Under the pieces are notes generated by a model that was not told the origin of the DNA, ran no database searches, and saw nothing but the letters and a program-made list of their open reading frames with translations. A DNA stretch of 52,882 nt, from contig CAZGXM010000009.1 in NCBI GenBank assembly GCA_964529795.1, forward strand, positions 1-52,882, written 5' to 3'. Below, one piece after another: positions 23,244-31,894 of this stretch (position 1 is the stretch's first letter; every line of letters starts with the position of its first letter). The position numbers and the translations under genes were made by a program. This DNA is from CAZGXM01 sp964529795 (lineage in GTDB: Bacteria; Bacillota; JADQBR01).

Positions 23244-25895
23244 GTGACAACAGAAATTTTAAGCAAAACCTATGACCCCTCGCAAGTGGAGGGAAAATGG
23301 TACCGGATTTGGGAAGAAAAAGGCTATTTTGAAGCAAAAAAAGAGGAGGGCAGGGAAGCTTTTTCCATCGTAATGCCGCCGCCCAATGTTACTGGTTCGT
23401 TACATTTGGGGCATGCACTGGACAACACTCTCCAGGATATTCTTACCCGCTGGCGGCGCATGCAGGGATTCAATACCCTGTGGTTGCCGGGGACTGACCA
23501 TGCCGGTATTGCCACCCAGGCAAAGGTGGAAGAACAACTGGCCAGGGAAGGTATCTCCAAATATGATTTGGGCAGAGAGGGCTTTCTTGAGCGGGTGTGG
23601 GACTGGAAGCGCCGGTATGGTGACCGTATTACCCGGCAACTGCGGACCTTGGGGGCTTCCTGCGACTGGTCCCGGGAGAGGTTTACCATGGATGAAGGCT
23701 GTTCTCGGGCAGTACGGGAAGTTTTTGTACGCCTTTACGAGAAGGGGCTGATTTATAGAGGAGATTACATTATCAACTGGTGCCCGAAGTGTCACACAAC
23801 CATTTCCGACATTGAGGTGGAGCACCAGGAACGCGCCGGCAGTCTCTGGCACATCCGCTATCCTGTTAAAGGTAGTGATGGCCACGTGGTGGTGGCCACC
23901 ACCCGACCGGAGACCATGCTGGGTGATACGGCAGTGGCGGTCCATCCTGACGATGAGCGCTACCGCGATTTAGTGGGGAAAACCGTGATACTCCCCATAG
24001 TCGGACGGGAGATCCCCGTCATTGCTGATGAATATGTGGACCCGGAATTTGGGTCCGGTGCGGTAAAAATTACTCCCGCCCATGACCCCAACGACTTTGA
24101 AATCGGACTGCGTCACAACCTGCCCCGGGTAGTGGTGATTGACAGAGATGCAAAAATGACCGCTGAAGCCGGTAAATACCAGGGCATGGACTGCTACCGG
24201 TGCCGGGAGATACTGGTACAGGACTTGATGGAGCAGGGGTATTTGGTGGAAACCGAGGAGCACCAGCATGCCGTTGGCCGGTGCTATCGCTGCGATACGG
24301 TGGTAGAACCCCTGGTGTCCAGACAGTGGTTCGTAAAAATGGAACCCCTGGCTAAACCGGCAATCCGGGCGGTGGAGGAAGGCCGTATTCGTTTTGTACC
24401 CCCGCGTTTTACCAAGGTTTACCTGGGCTGGCTGGAAAATATCAGGGACTGGTGTATTTCCCGGCAGCTCTGGTGGGGACACCGCATCCCGGTATGGTAC
24501 TGTCAGGATTGCGGTGAGGTAATTTGTTCAATGGAAACCCCTGACCGTTGCACCAACTGCAGCAGTGCAAGGCTCGAGCAGGACCCCGATGTACTCGATA
24601 CCTGGTTCAGTTCCGGGTTGTGGCCTTTTTCCACCATGGGCTGGCCCCGGGATACTGAAGACCTGCGCACCTTTTACCCGACTTCCGTGCTGGTAACTGG
24701 CCGGGACATTATTTTTTTCTGGGTGGCGCGGATGATTTTTATGGCCTTGGAATTTAAAAAAGAGGTACCCTTCCGGGAAATATTTATTCACGGCCTGGTA
24801 CTGGATGAACGGGGACGGAAAATGAGTAAGTCCCTGGGTAACGGGGTGGACCCCATTGAAGTGATCGAACAGTATGGTGCCGATACCCTCAGGTTTATGC
24901 TCATTACCGGCAATACTCCCGGTAACGACCTGCGTTTTCATTTTGAGCGCCTGGAAAGCACCAGAAACTTTGCCAACAAGATCTGGAATGCTGCCCGCTT
25001 TGTGCTGATGAACCTGCAGGAGCAGGGTGATGAATCCGGAGACTTTCAACCGGACTATACCCTGGCTGACCGCTGGATCCTGTCCCGGTTCAACAAAACG
25101 GCCGGAGCAGTTACCCGCCTGTTGGGTAAGTATGAACTTGGCGAGGCCGGCCGCCTGCTGTACGAATTTATCTGGAGCGAATTTTGCGACTGGTATATAG
25201 AACTGGCCAAGGCCAGGTTATACGGTGAGTCACCAGTAGGAAAACATACCGCCTGTCTGGTGCTGAAAGCGGTATTGAGTGATACCATGAAACTGCTGCA
25301 TCCCTTTATGCCTTTTATTACCGAAGAAATCTGGCAGCAGTTAAATGTCAATGGTGAAACCATCATGCTGAGCCGTTGGCCTGAGGGTGATGAAAGCTTG
25401 GTAAATGAGCAGGCGGAGCAGGAAATGGCCTTGGTGATGGCTGTTATTAAGGGAATACGTAATATCCGCGGTGAAATGAATGTTGCACCGGGGAAAAAAG
25501 CGCGGGTGGTTTTGGCTGCCAATTCCCAAGAAGCGGCAGCAGTGCTGAGCACGAACAAGGGTTATTTGGACAACCTGGCCAACGCTTCGCCGGTGGAAAT
25601 CCATGAGCAACTGGATAGCAGACCGGAGCAGGCAGCCACGGCGGTGGAAAACGGTGTGGAAATCTTTATGCCTCTCCAGGGTTTGATAGACTTTGGCAAG
25701 GAAAAGATGCGTCTGGAAAGAGAACTGGCCAATATAGAAAAAGAACTGGTGCGGGTGGGTAAAAAGCTGGAAAACCCCAATTTCCTCAATAAAGCACCCA
25801 AGGAAGTAGTAGCAAAAGAGAGAGCCAAACAGGAAGAATATTTAGCCAAGAAAGATACTTTACAGGAACGAATAAAACTAATCAGCAATAGTTAA
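23244..25895 (+). CDS. valS: Valyl-tRNA synthetase
   Basis: Class I synthetase charging tRNA-Val. The 883 residues show the HIGH motif as HLGH (54-57, in PPNVTGSLHLGHAL), the editing CP1 domain with TTRPETMLGDTAVAVHP, two CxxC zinc-like clusters (WCPKCH; WYCQDC and RCTNC), KMSKS at 526-530, an anticodon-binding region, and the C-terminal coiled coil after about 810. The start is GTG 23244. It is controlled by the T-box leader directly upstream. Confidence 0.97.
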   Translation: MTTEILSKTYDPSQVEGKWYRIWEEKGYFEAKKEEGREAFSIVMPPPNVTGSLHLGHALDNTLQDILTRWRRMQGFNTLWLPGTDHAGIATQAKVEEQLAREGISKYDLGREGFLERVWDWKRRYGDRITRQLRTLGASCDWSRERFTMDEGCSRAVREVFVRLYEKGLIYRGDYIINWCPKCHTTISDIEVEHQERAGSLWHIRYPVKGSDGHVVVATTRPETMLGDTAVAVHPDDERYRDLVGKTVILPIVGREIPVIADEYVDPEFGSGAVKITPAHDPNDFEIGLRHNLPRVVVIDRDAKMTAEAGKYQGMDCYRCREILVQDLMEQGYLVETEEHQHAVGRCYRCDTVVEPLVSRQWFVKMEPLAKPAIRAVEEGRIRFVPPRFTKVYLGWLENIRDWCISRQLWWGHRIPVWYCQDCGEVICSMETPDRCTNCSSARLEQDPDVLDTWFSSGLWPFSTMGWPRDTEDLRTFYPTSVLVTGRDIIFFWVARMIFMALEFKKEVPFREIFIHGLVLDERGRKMSKSLGNGVDPIEVIEQYGADTLRFMLITGNTPGNDLRFHFERLESTRNFANKIWNAARFVLMNLQEQGDESGDFQPDYTLADRWILSRFNKTAGAVTRLLGKYELGEAGRLLYEFIWSEFCDWYIELAKARLYGESPVGKHTACLVLKAVLSDTMKLLHPFMPFITEEIWQQLNVNGETIMLSRWPEGDESLVNEQAEQEMALVMAVIKGIRNIRGEMNVAPGKKARVVLAANSQEAAAVLSTNKGYLDNLANASPVEIHEQLDSRPEQAATAVENGVEIFMPLQGLIDFGKEKMRLERELANIEKELVRVGKKLENPNFLNKAPKEVVAKERAKQEEYLAKKDTLQERIKLISNS

Positions 25896-25928
25896 GTCTA
25901 ACTGTGAAGCGAAAGAGGGAATATTTAA

Positions 25929-27251
25929 ATGAACTACCGCGATTCTTTGGAGTTTCTACACGATTTGACCAAGTTTGGTTTTAATTTTGGTCTGGAAAGA
26001 ATCGAAACCCTGCTGCGATTATTGGGTAACCCGGAAAAAGAGCTGCAGGTGGTGCATATCGGTGGCACTAACGGCAAGGGATCAACTGCGGCAATGGTAG
26101 CAAGTATTTTGATTGCCGGGGGGAAGAAGACCGGGCTTTTCACTTCCCCCCATCTTGACAGTTACCGGGAAAGAATCCGGATCAATAATGAAATGATATC
26201 CGAAGCTGATATGGCCGGATTGTTGACGGAAATTAAGCCGTTGCTGGAAAAAATGGTGGCGGAAGGGTATGAACACCCTACAGAATTTGAAGTGATCACA
26301 GCAGTGGCATTATTATATTTCCGGCAACAAGACGTGGAGCTGGCAGTAGTGGAAGTTGGCCTGGGCGGACTGATTGATTCCACCAACGTGGTGCACCCCC
26401 TGGTCAGCGTAATTACCAATGTGGGTATGGATCATATGGATTACCTGGGGAGTACACTGGAGGAAATAACGCGGGTAAAGGTGGGTATTATAAAAGAAAG
26501 GAGTATTGCCATAACCGCGGCGGCTAAACCGGAGGTACTGGCGATTATTGAAGAAGCTTGCCGGGAAAAAGACGTTTCTTTAATTAAAGTCGGGACGGAT
26601 GTAACTTATTCTTTTCTGAACCATTCCCGGCAAGGACAACAGTTTTCTGTAGGCACCGCCGCCAAATTTTACCCGTCACTGGAAATAACCTTAATGGGAA
26701 AACACCAGGTAATCAATGCCGCCATGGCGGTTGCGGTGATAGAGGCTTTGAAAGATAGAGGAATTGATCTTCCGCAAGATGCCGTTGCCCAAGGACTGAA
26801 ACACACCAAATGGCCTGCTCGTTTGGAACTTTTACCCGGCACGCCGCCGGTGCTGGTTGACGCTGCGCACAACTTCGACGGCGCTTTGACTTTGGCTGCG
26901 GCTATAAAAGAGTACTTTCCGTCGGAAAAGGTGGTGCTGCTGATTGGCATGCTGGCAGACAAGGAAAGGGAAAAAGTTTTAAGCGTTTTGGCTCCCCTGG
27001 CTGAAAAAATAGTAGTGACCCGGCCCAACAGCCCCCGGGCCGGGGAATGGCGGCAGCTGGCCCGGGAGGCCCGGCTTTATACGGAAGCTGTGATGGTGGA
27101 AGAACAGATTTCTCAGGCTGTGGATAGGGCCATTGAGGCTGCGGGCACCGGTTATATGGTTTGTGTGACCGGTTCCTTTTACATGGTTGCTGAAGCAAGA
27201 CAGGAAATTATCAACCGGCGCGCGAACATTGCTGAGAAAGTTAGAATATAA
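25929..27251 (+). CDS. folC: Folylpolyglutamate synthase / dihydrofolate synthase
   Basis: Adds glutamate to dihydropteroate or folates, in the Mur ligase fold. The 440 residues contain the P-loop GGTNGKGSTAAM near 45-56, the FTSPHLDSYRERI folate-site segment, EVGLGGLIDSTNVV, and the C-terminal Mur-like domain with VDAAHNFDGA. The valS-folC order is common in Firmicutes. The ATG lies after GAGGGA, 33 bases from valS, so T-box readthrough may extend into folC. Confidence 0.95.
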   Translation: MNYRDSLEFLHDLTKFGFNFGLERIETLLRLLGNPEKELQVVHIGGTNGKGSTAAMVASILIAGGKKTGLFTSPHLDSYRERIRINNEMISEADMAGLLTEIKPLLEKMVAEGYEHPTEFEVITAVALLYFRQQDVELAVVEVGLGGLIDSTNVVHPLVSVITNVGMDHMDYLGSTLEEITRVKVGIIKERSIAITAAAKPEVLAIIEEACREKDVSLIKVGTDVTYSFLNHSRQGQQFSVGTAAKFYPSLEITLMGKHQVINAAMAVAVIEALKDRGIDLPQDAVAQGLKHTKWPARLELLPGTPPVLVDAAHNFDGALTLAAAIKEYFPSEKVVLLIGMLADKEREKVLSVLAPLAEKIVVTRPNSPRAGEWRQLAREARLYTEAVMVEEQISQAVDRAIEAAGTGYMVCVTGSFYMVAEARQEIINRRANIAEKVRI

Positions 27252-27373
27252 TAACCGTTCGGCAGGTATTTTACAATTTTTGCAGAATAAGTAAAGCATT
27301 AATTGATTGTACCGAAGATAACAAGCAAGTCGTTTTGCGGGGAATTTTGTTACTTTGAGATAGGGGGTTTGTT

Positions 27374-28012
27374 ATGAAATCAGCAAAAATACCTGAGGCA
27401 ACAATTATCCGTCTTTCCGTATACTCGCGTTTTTTGTCTCAGGTTGACCAACGGGGTGTGGTGACCATATCTTCCGGCGAAATAGCCGAGGGTGTTGGTG
27501 TCAGCCCGGCGCAAGTGCGTAAGGATTTGGCTTACTTCGGGGAGTTCGGCACCCGGGGTGTGGGGTATAATGTCAAGGATTTACACCGTCATATCATGAA
27601 GATTTTGGGTTTGAATATGCACTGGCCGGTGATAATTGTCGGTGCCGGCAACCTGGGAACGGCCCTGTGCATGTATGGCGGGTTTAGAGAACGGGGCTTT
27701 CAAATTGTCGGTATTTTTGATAACGACCCCAAAAAAATTGGTTACAAATTGAATAGTGTCAGGGTATATGGTCTGGACGATTTAAAGAAAGTTGTGGAGG
27801 AAGAGGCGGTGCAAATTGGTATTGTGGCTGTTCCGGCAGCCCACGCCCAGGAGGTAGCCAGTTCGCTGGTTGATGCCGGGGTAAAGGCCATTCTCAATTT
27901 TGCACCCAAGGTGATAAATGTCCCCAAAACCGTTGAATTGCGGAACGTGGATTTGACGGTGAATTTGGAGATACTTACGTTCAATTTGGGATTTGCTGAG
28001 GATAAACGCTAG
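27374..28012 (+). CDS. rex: Redox-sensing transcriptional repressor Rex
   Basis: Senses the NADH/NAD+ ratio and represses fermentation and respiration genes. In the 212 residues, an N-terminal winged helix (about 1-80; KIPEATIIRLSVYSRFL, QVRKDLAYFGEFGTRGVGY) precedes a Rossmann domain with VGAGNLGTAL and the acidic strand end IFDND. GATAGGGGG before the ATG. I see no clear TTGTGAA-type Rex operator directly upstream. A terminator follows. Confidence 0.95.
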   Translation: MKSAKIPEATIIRLSVYSRFLSQVDQRGVVTISSGEIAEGVGVSPAQVRKDLAYFGEFGTRGVGYNVKDLHRHIMKILGLNMHWPVIIVGAGNLGTALCMYGGFRERGFQIVGIFDNDPKKIGYKLNSVRVYGLDDLKKVVEEEAVQIGIVAVPAAHAQEVASSLVDAGVKAILNFAPKVINVPKTVELRNVDLTVNLEILTFNLGFAEDKR

Positions 28013-28017
28013 TTTTT

Positions 28018-28041
28018 GACGTCGTCACGGCGTCTTTTTTT
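28018..28041 (+). terminator. Intrinsic terminator after rex
   Basis: GACG (28018-28021) pairs with CGTC (28031-28034), extended by a T-G pair, and is followed by eight T to 28041. Six bases after the rex stop. Confidence 0.6.
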
Positions 28042-28083
28042 CTGGTGTAGTGTTTGGCAGTCTCGGTAAAAAGGGTGAAATAG

Positions 28084-28674
28084 ATGGATTTAATACTTGC
28101 GTCCCGGTCGCCCCGGCGCAGGCAACTCCTTGAGCAGTTGGGCTTGAAGTTTGCTGTTGTGGTAAGCGATTTGATGGAAACTGTCATGGGGAATCAGGAC
28201 GTAAATCAATTAGTCGAGGACATAGCTTTAAACAAAGCAAAATCCGTCGCTGCCAGTACCGGTAGGGGCGTTGTTATCGGCGCTGACACGCTGGTGGTAC
28301 TGGACGGACAGCCGTTGGGAAAACCCGAAACTTACGACGAGGCCCGGCAGATGCTTACCATGCTCAGCGGGCGCACCCACCGCGTGATTACCGGGGTAGC
28401 GGTGGTGCAGGTGCCGTCAGGCAAGGTTTTGGTGGACAGCGTCACTACCAAGGTGAAATTTCGCCGTTTGAGCAGCGAGGAAATTACCGCTTATTTGGAT
28501 ACGGGCGAATACTGCGACAAAGCCGGGGCCTATGCGATTCAAGGGCTTGGATCAGTACTGGTTGAGGAAATTGAAGGGTGTTACTTTAATGTAGTGGGGT
28601 TGCCGCTGGCAAGATTGGCCGGGATGTTGGGAGAACTGGGAATACACGTATTGGGGGAGAGGAACAGTGATTAA
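28084..28674 (+). CDS. maf: Maf-type nucleotide pyrophosphatase
   Basis: House-cleaning pyrophosphatase of the Maf/YhdE group, which removes dTTP/UTP-type or modified nucleotides and is linked to division control in Bacillus. The 196 residues show SRSPRRRQLL, GADTLVVLDG, GKPETYDEARQML and DKAGAYAIQG. It overlaps radC by 8 bases. First gene of the conserved maf-radC-mreBCD order. Confidence 0.95.
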   Translation: MDLILASRSPRRRQLLEQLGLKFAVVVSDLMETVMGNQDVNQLVEDIALNKAKSVAASTGRGVVIGADTLVVLDGQPLGKPETYDEARQMLTMLSGRTHRVITGVAVVQVPSGKVLVDSVTTKVKFRRLSSEEITAYLDTGEYCDKAGAYAIQGLGSVLVEEIEGCYFNVVGLPLARLAGMLGELGIHVLGERNSD

Positions 28675-29371
28675 GGAAACAGCGGTGGACTACCGCGCGA
28701 CCATTAAGGATTTACCGCTACTCAGCAGGCCCCGGGAGCGGTTGGAGGCTTTGGGCCCCCAGGGGGTTTCCGAAGCGGAACTGCTGGCGATTATTCTGGT
28801 TACCGGTTCGCAGAAGGAAACGGCTTTGGATTTGGCTAATCGCTTATTAAGTAAGTTTCAAGGGCTGCGGGGACTGCTTGACGTGAGCTTGGAAGAGTTA
28901 ACTACGGTGCCGGGAATCGGCTATGCCAAGGCCTGCCAGGTCAGGGCGGCATTGGAACTGGCCAAAAGAGTACAGGCATGGCGCGAGAACGCAATGCCGG
29001 TAATTAAATGTCCTGGCGATGTGGCCGGTCTGCTGATGGCGGAAATGCGCTTTCTGGACCGGGAGCATTTTCGGATTTTATGCCTGGATACCAAAAGCAA
29101 TGTACTGAAAATCGAGACCGTTTCCGTTGGCAGCTTAAATGCATCCATCGTCCATCCCCGGGAAGTGTTTAAAAGTGCTATCAGGCGCAGTGCCGCGGCC
29201 ATATTGCTGGCACATAACCATCCCAGTGGCGACCCCACTCCCAGCAAGGAAGACATAGATGTTACCAGGAGACTTTGGGAAGCCGGGGAAATACTGGGTA
29301 TAAAGGTGCTGGATCATGTGATAATGGGCGACAATAAATATACCAGTTTAAAGGAAAAAGGGTTGATTTAG
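28667..29371 (+). CDS. radC: RadC/JAB-domain DNA repair-associated protein
   Basis: A 234-residue RadC: an N-terminal helix-hairpin-helix part (about 15-100, TTVPGIGYAKA) and a C-terminal JAMM/MPN+ metal site with H183, H185 and D196 (HNHPSGD...ED). The biochemical role is unresolved in spite of the name. The start is GTG 28667 with GGGGGAGAGG upstream, overlapping the end of maf. Confidence 0.94.
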   Translation: MIKETAVDYRATIKDLPLLSRPRERLEALGPQGVSEAELLAIILVTGSQKETALDLANRLLSKFQGLRGLLDVSLEELTTVPGIGYAKACQVRAALELAKRVQAWRENAMPVIKCPGDVAGLLMAEMRFLDREHFRILCLDTKSNVLKIETVSVGSLNASIVHPREVFKSAIRRSAAAILLAHNHPSGDPTPSKEDIDVTRRLWEAGEILGIKVLDHVIMGDNKYTSLKEKGLI

Positions 29372-29410
29372 TATTTTTGAGATTGTCAACAACTGCCAAG
29401 GGTTTCCCTC

Positions 29411-29440
29411 TTGATAGGCCTTCAGCATGTCTACTATAAT
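29411..29440 (+). promoter_or_regulatory. mreB operon promoter
   Basis: TTGATA (29411-29416) and TATAAT (29435-29440) are 18 bases apart. The start point would be near 29447, which rules out ATG 29443 as the mreB start and makes ATG 29452 nearly leaderless. It supports ATG 29473. Confidence 0.75.
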
Positions 29441-29472
29441 GGTTGTATACAATGAGAGAGGAGACGGGGGAA

Positions 29473-30516
29473 ATGATATTTGCCAGGGATTTGGGAATAG
29501 ACCTGGGAACAGCGAATACTCTTGTCCATGTCAAGGGAAAAGGAATTATTTTAAGGGAGCCTTCCGTGGTCGCCATGCAGCGGGATACGGGCAGCGTTTT
29601 GGCGGTCGGTGAGGAAGCCAAGAAAATGATCGGGAGAACCCCGGGAAATATTGTGGCCATCCGCCCCATGAAAGACGGTGTGATTGCTGACTTTGACGTT
29701 ACTCAGGGCATGCTGCGTTACTTTATCAATAAAGCGCTGAAACGGAACCATTTTCTTATCCGGCCCAGGGTTGTCATTTGTATTCCCTCGGGCATCACGG
29801 CAGTGGAGGAGAGGGCGGTCAGGGAAGCGGCCCTGCAAGCCGGGGCCAAAGAGGTATATTTGATTGAGGAACCCATGGCGGCAGCTATTGGCGCCGGCTT
29901 ACCGGTGCATGAACCGACGGGTAACATGGTAGTGGACATTGGCGGGGGAACTACCGAGGTGGCTATTATTTCTCTCGGGGGGATTGTTACCAGTAAGTCC
30001 ATTCGCATCGGCGGCGACGAAATGGACGATGCCATCACTCAACATATCAAGCGACAGTATAATCTCATGATCGGTGACCGCACAGCTGAGGATATAAAAA
30101 TCAAGATTGGTGCGGCTCATTTTGGTTCGTCAGAAGAAGATGAGGAACGAAAATATGCCTTTTACTCGGTGAGAGGGCGGGATTTGGTATCGGGACTGCC
30201 AAAAACCGTGGAGATTAACGCCGAGGAGATTAAACAGGCGCTGTCAGAGCCGGTGGCAAGCATTATGGATGCTATCAAAATCTGCCTGGAAAAAACACCG
30301 CCTGAATTGGCTGCGGACATTATGGACCGCGGCATTGTCATGACCGGTGGCGGGTCGCTTTTGTGGGGTTTGGACCAGCTGGTCAGTGAGGAAACCGGCA
30401 TGCCGGTTCACTTGGCTGAGGACCCCCTTGCTGCGGTTGTCAACGGTACCGGGCACGTGTTGGATAACATCGAAGTGCTTAAACGGGTACTGATTCCCAC
30501 GAAAAGAGTTAAATAA
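29473..30516 (+). CDS. mreB: Rod shape-determining protein MreB (actin homologue)
   Basis: Forms membrane-bound filaments that guide the elongasome. The 347 residues show GIDLGTANTLVHVKGKG, the phosphate loop DIGGGTTEVAII, and MTGGGSLLWGLD. ATG 29473 gives the standard N-terminus and has GGAG/GGGGG upstream; the promoter at 29411-29440 excludes longer forms. Heads mreB-mreC-mreD-mrdA. Confidence 0.96.
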   Translation: MIFARDLGIDLGTANTLVHVKGKGIILREPSVVAMQRDTGSVLAVGEEAKKMIGRTPGNIVAIRPMKDGVIADFDVTQGMLRYFINKALKRNHFLIRPRVVICIPSGITAVEERAVREAALQAGAKEVYLIEEPMAAAIGAGLPVHEPTGNMVVDIGGGTTEVAIISLGGIVTSKSIRIGGDEMDDAITQHIKRQYNLMIGDRTAEDIKIKIGAAHFGSSEEDEERKYAFYSVRGRDLVSGLPKTVEINAEEIKQALSEPVASIMDAIKICLEKTPPELAADIMDRGIVMTGGGSLLWGLDQLVSEETGMPVHLAEDPLAAVVNGTGHVLDNIEVLKRVLIPTKRVK

Positions 30517-30552
30517 TTTTAATTCTCACCTCGATTAAGAGGAGTGATTTAT

Positions 30553-31383
30553 TTGGCCCGACTGCCGAAAAAATCATTTTTCGGGGTATTGCTATTGGTG
30601 GTCTTAATGCTGGTTACCATGCGATTAACGGACTTTGACCGTATCGAGCTTACTCCGGTGGAAATATTGCTGCGAGATATTTTAGCCCCGCTACAAAGCG
30701 GGGTTACGGGTATTTCCGGCAAAATATCCGCCGCGGTTGCCGGTATCACCGAATATCAGGAAATCAGTGACAAATACCTGGAGCTGCAGCGCCGGGTAGG
30801 GACGCTGGTGGCAAAACTGAACAGGATGGAAGAGTACCGCCAGGAAAATGTGCGCTTGCGAAAGCTTTTAAATTTAAAGCAGGCCGTCGATGGCCGTTTT
30901 AACCTGTTGGCGGCAACGGTAATTGCTCGAGATGCCAGTAACTGGTATCATACTATCACTGTTGACCGCGGTGCCAATGCGGGGGTTGAAAGGAATATGC
31001 CGGTAGTGAATCACCAGGGTCTGGTGGGCAGGGTTATTGCAGTTACCGATGATACGGCGGAGGTACTGCTGCTCATGGACCCGGAAGGGGCGGCAGGAGG
31101 CTTGATACAGGCCACCCGTACGCCGGGAATAGTCAAGGGAAGCGGTGAGGGTGACCGGTTGAACATGATCCACCTGGCTCATGATGCTCCGGTGATGGAA
31201 AACCAGGTGGTGGTTACTTCGGGGTTGGGGGACATATTCCCAAAAGGGTTGAGAATTGGTTACATAACCGGCACCCGGTTGGAAGCCAACGGCCTGGTGA
31301 AACAAGCTCAAATCCGTCCTTTTGTGGATTTTGACCGCCTGGAAGAAGTATTTGTTATTACCGGTACCAGGGAGGACGGTTGA
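30553..31383 (+). CDS. mreC: Rod shape-determining protein MreC
   Basis: A 276-residue bitopic membrane protein: one N-terminal membrane helix (about 9-26), a coiled coil (about 60-110; ELQRRVGTLVAKLNRMEEYRQE, shown only as its register), and an extracellular beta domain with ARDASNWYHTITVDRGA and GLVGRVI. It links MreB, MreD and PBP2. TTG 30553 is favoured because AGGAGTGA lies 7 bases upstream; GTG 30544 lies inside that region. One base separates it from mreD. Confidence 0.93.
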   Translation: MARLPKKSFFGVLLLVVLMLVTMRLTDFDRIELTPVEILLRDILAPLQSGVTGISGKISAAVAGITEYQEISDKYLELQRRVGTLVAKLNRMEEYRQENVRLRKLLNLKQAVDGRFNLLAATVIARDASNWYHTITVDRGANAGVERNMPVVNHQGLVGRVIAVTDDTAEVLLLMDPEGAAGGLIQATRTPGIVKGSGEGDRLNMIHLAHDAPVMENQVVVTSGLGDIFPKGLRIGYITGTRLEANGLVKQAQIRPFVDFDRLEEVFVITGTREDG

Positions 31384-31384
31384 G

Positions 31385-31894
31385 GTGCACATACTGGGCC
31401 TGTTTTTAATACTTTTATTGTCATTGGTGGCGGAAAGCACATTACTCGTAAATCTGCAAATTTTTGGCGTTACCCCGGATCTGGTGCTGGTCTGGGTAAT
31501 AATTCTTACGTTGTTATGGGGACCAAAGCGCGGTACCGCACTTGGTTTTGTTTTTGGTCTGGTGGAAGACCTGTTTTTTGCCAAGTACGTGGGCACCAAT
31601 GCTTTGGCCAAGATGGCCGTGGGCCTGTTTATCGGTGGAATGGAAGGTAAATTGTACAAGGATAATATTTTGGTACCGGTAATTGCTACCTTTTCCGGCA
31701 GTGTCGTTTACCAGTTTTGTATCTGGATTTTGGAAATCTATCTCGGGCGCATGGTGGAGTTTAATTTTATCCTGTTGTTGGGGTTTTCTCTTTACAACAG
31801 TTTTATTGCTTTTATTTTTTACCGGCGCTTTTACAAATCGCATACCGGTAGATGGTTGAAAACCCCGGAGCAGTGGAGGGAGCTTGGTGGATAA
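31385..31894 (+). CDS. mreD: Rod shape-determining protein MreD
   Basis: A 169-residue integral membrane protein with about five hydrophobic segments and the family PDLVLVWVIIL and GLVEDLFF regions. GTG 31385 follows GGGAGG and the mreC stop; longer starts would run inside mreC. Overlaps the PBP2 gene by 8 bases, so the two are coupled. Confidence 0.9.
   Translation: MHILGLFLILLLSLVAESTLLVNLQIFGVTPDLVLVWVIILTLLWGPKRGTALGFVFGLVEDLFFAKYVGTNALAKMAVGLFIGGMEGKLYKDNILVPVIATFSGSVVYQFCIWILEIYLGRMVEFNFILLLGFSLYNSFIAFIFYRRFYKSHTGRWLKTPEQWRELGG

Noticed and set aside
23400..25049. Long antisense frames within valS (up to about 180 residues)
   Set aside because: Shadows of the valS reading frame; composition follows the sense codons and there are no start signals.
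27252..27373. Possible Rex operator upstream of rex
   Set aside because: No TTGTGAA-N4-TTCACAA-like palindrome found in these bases.
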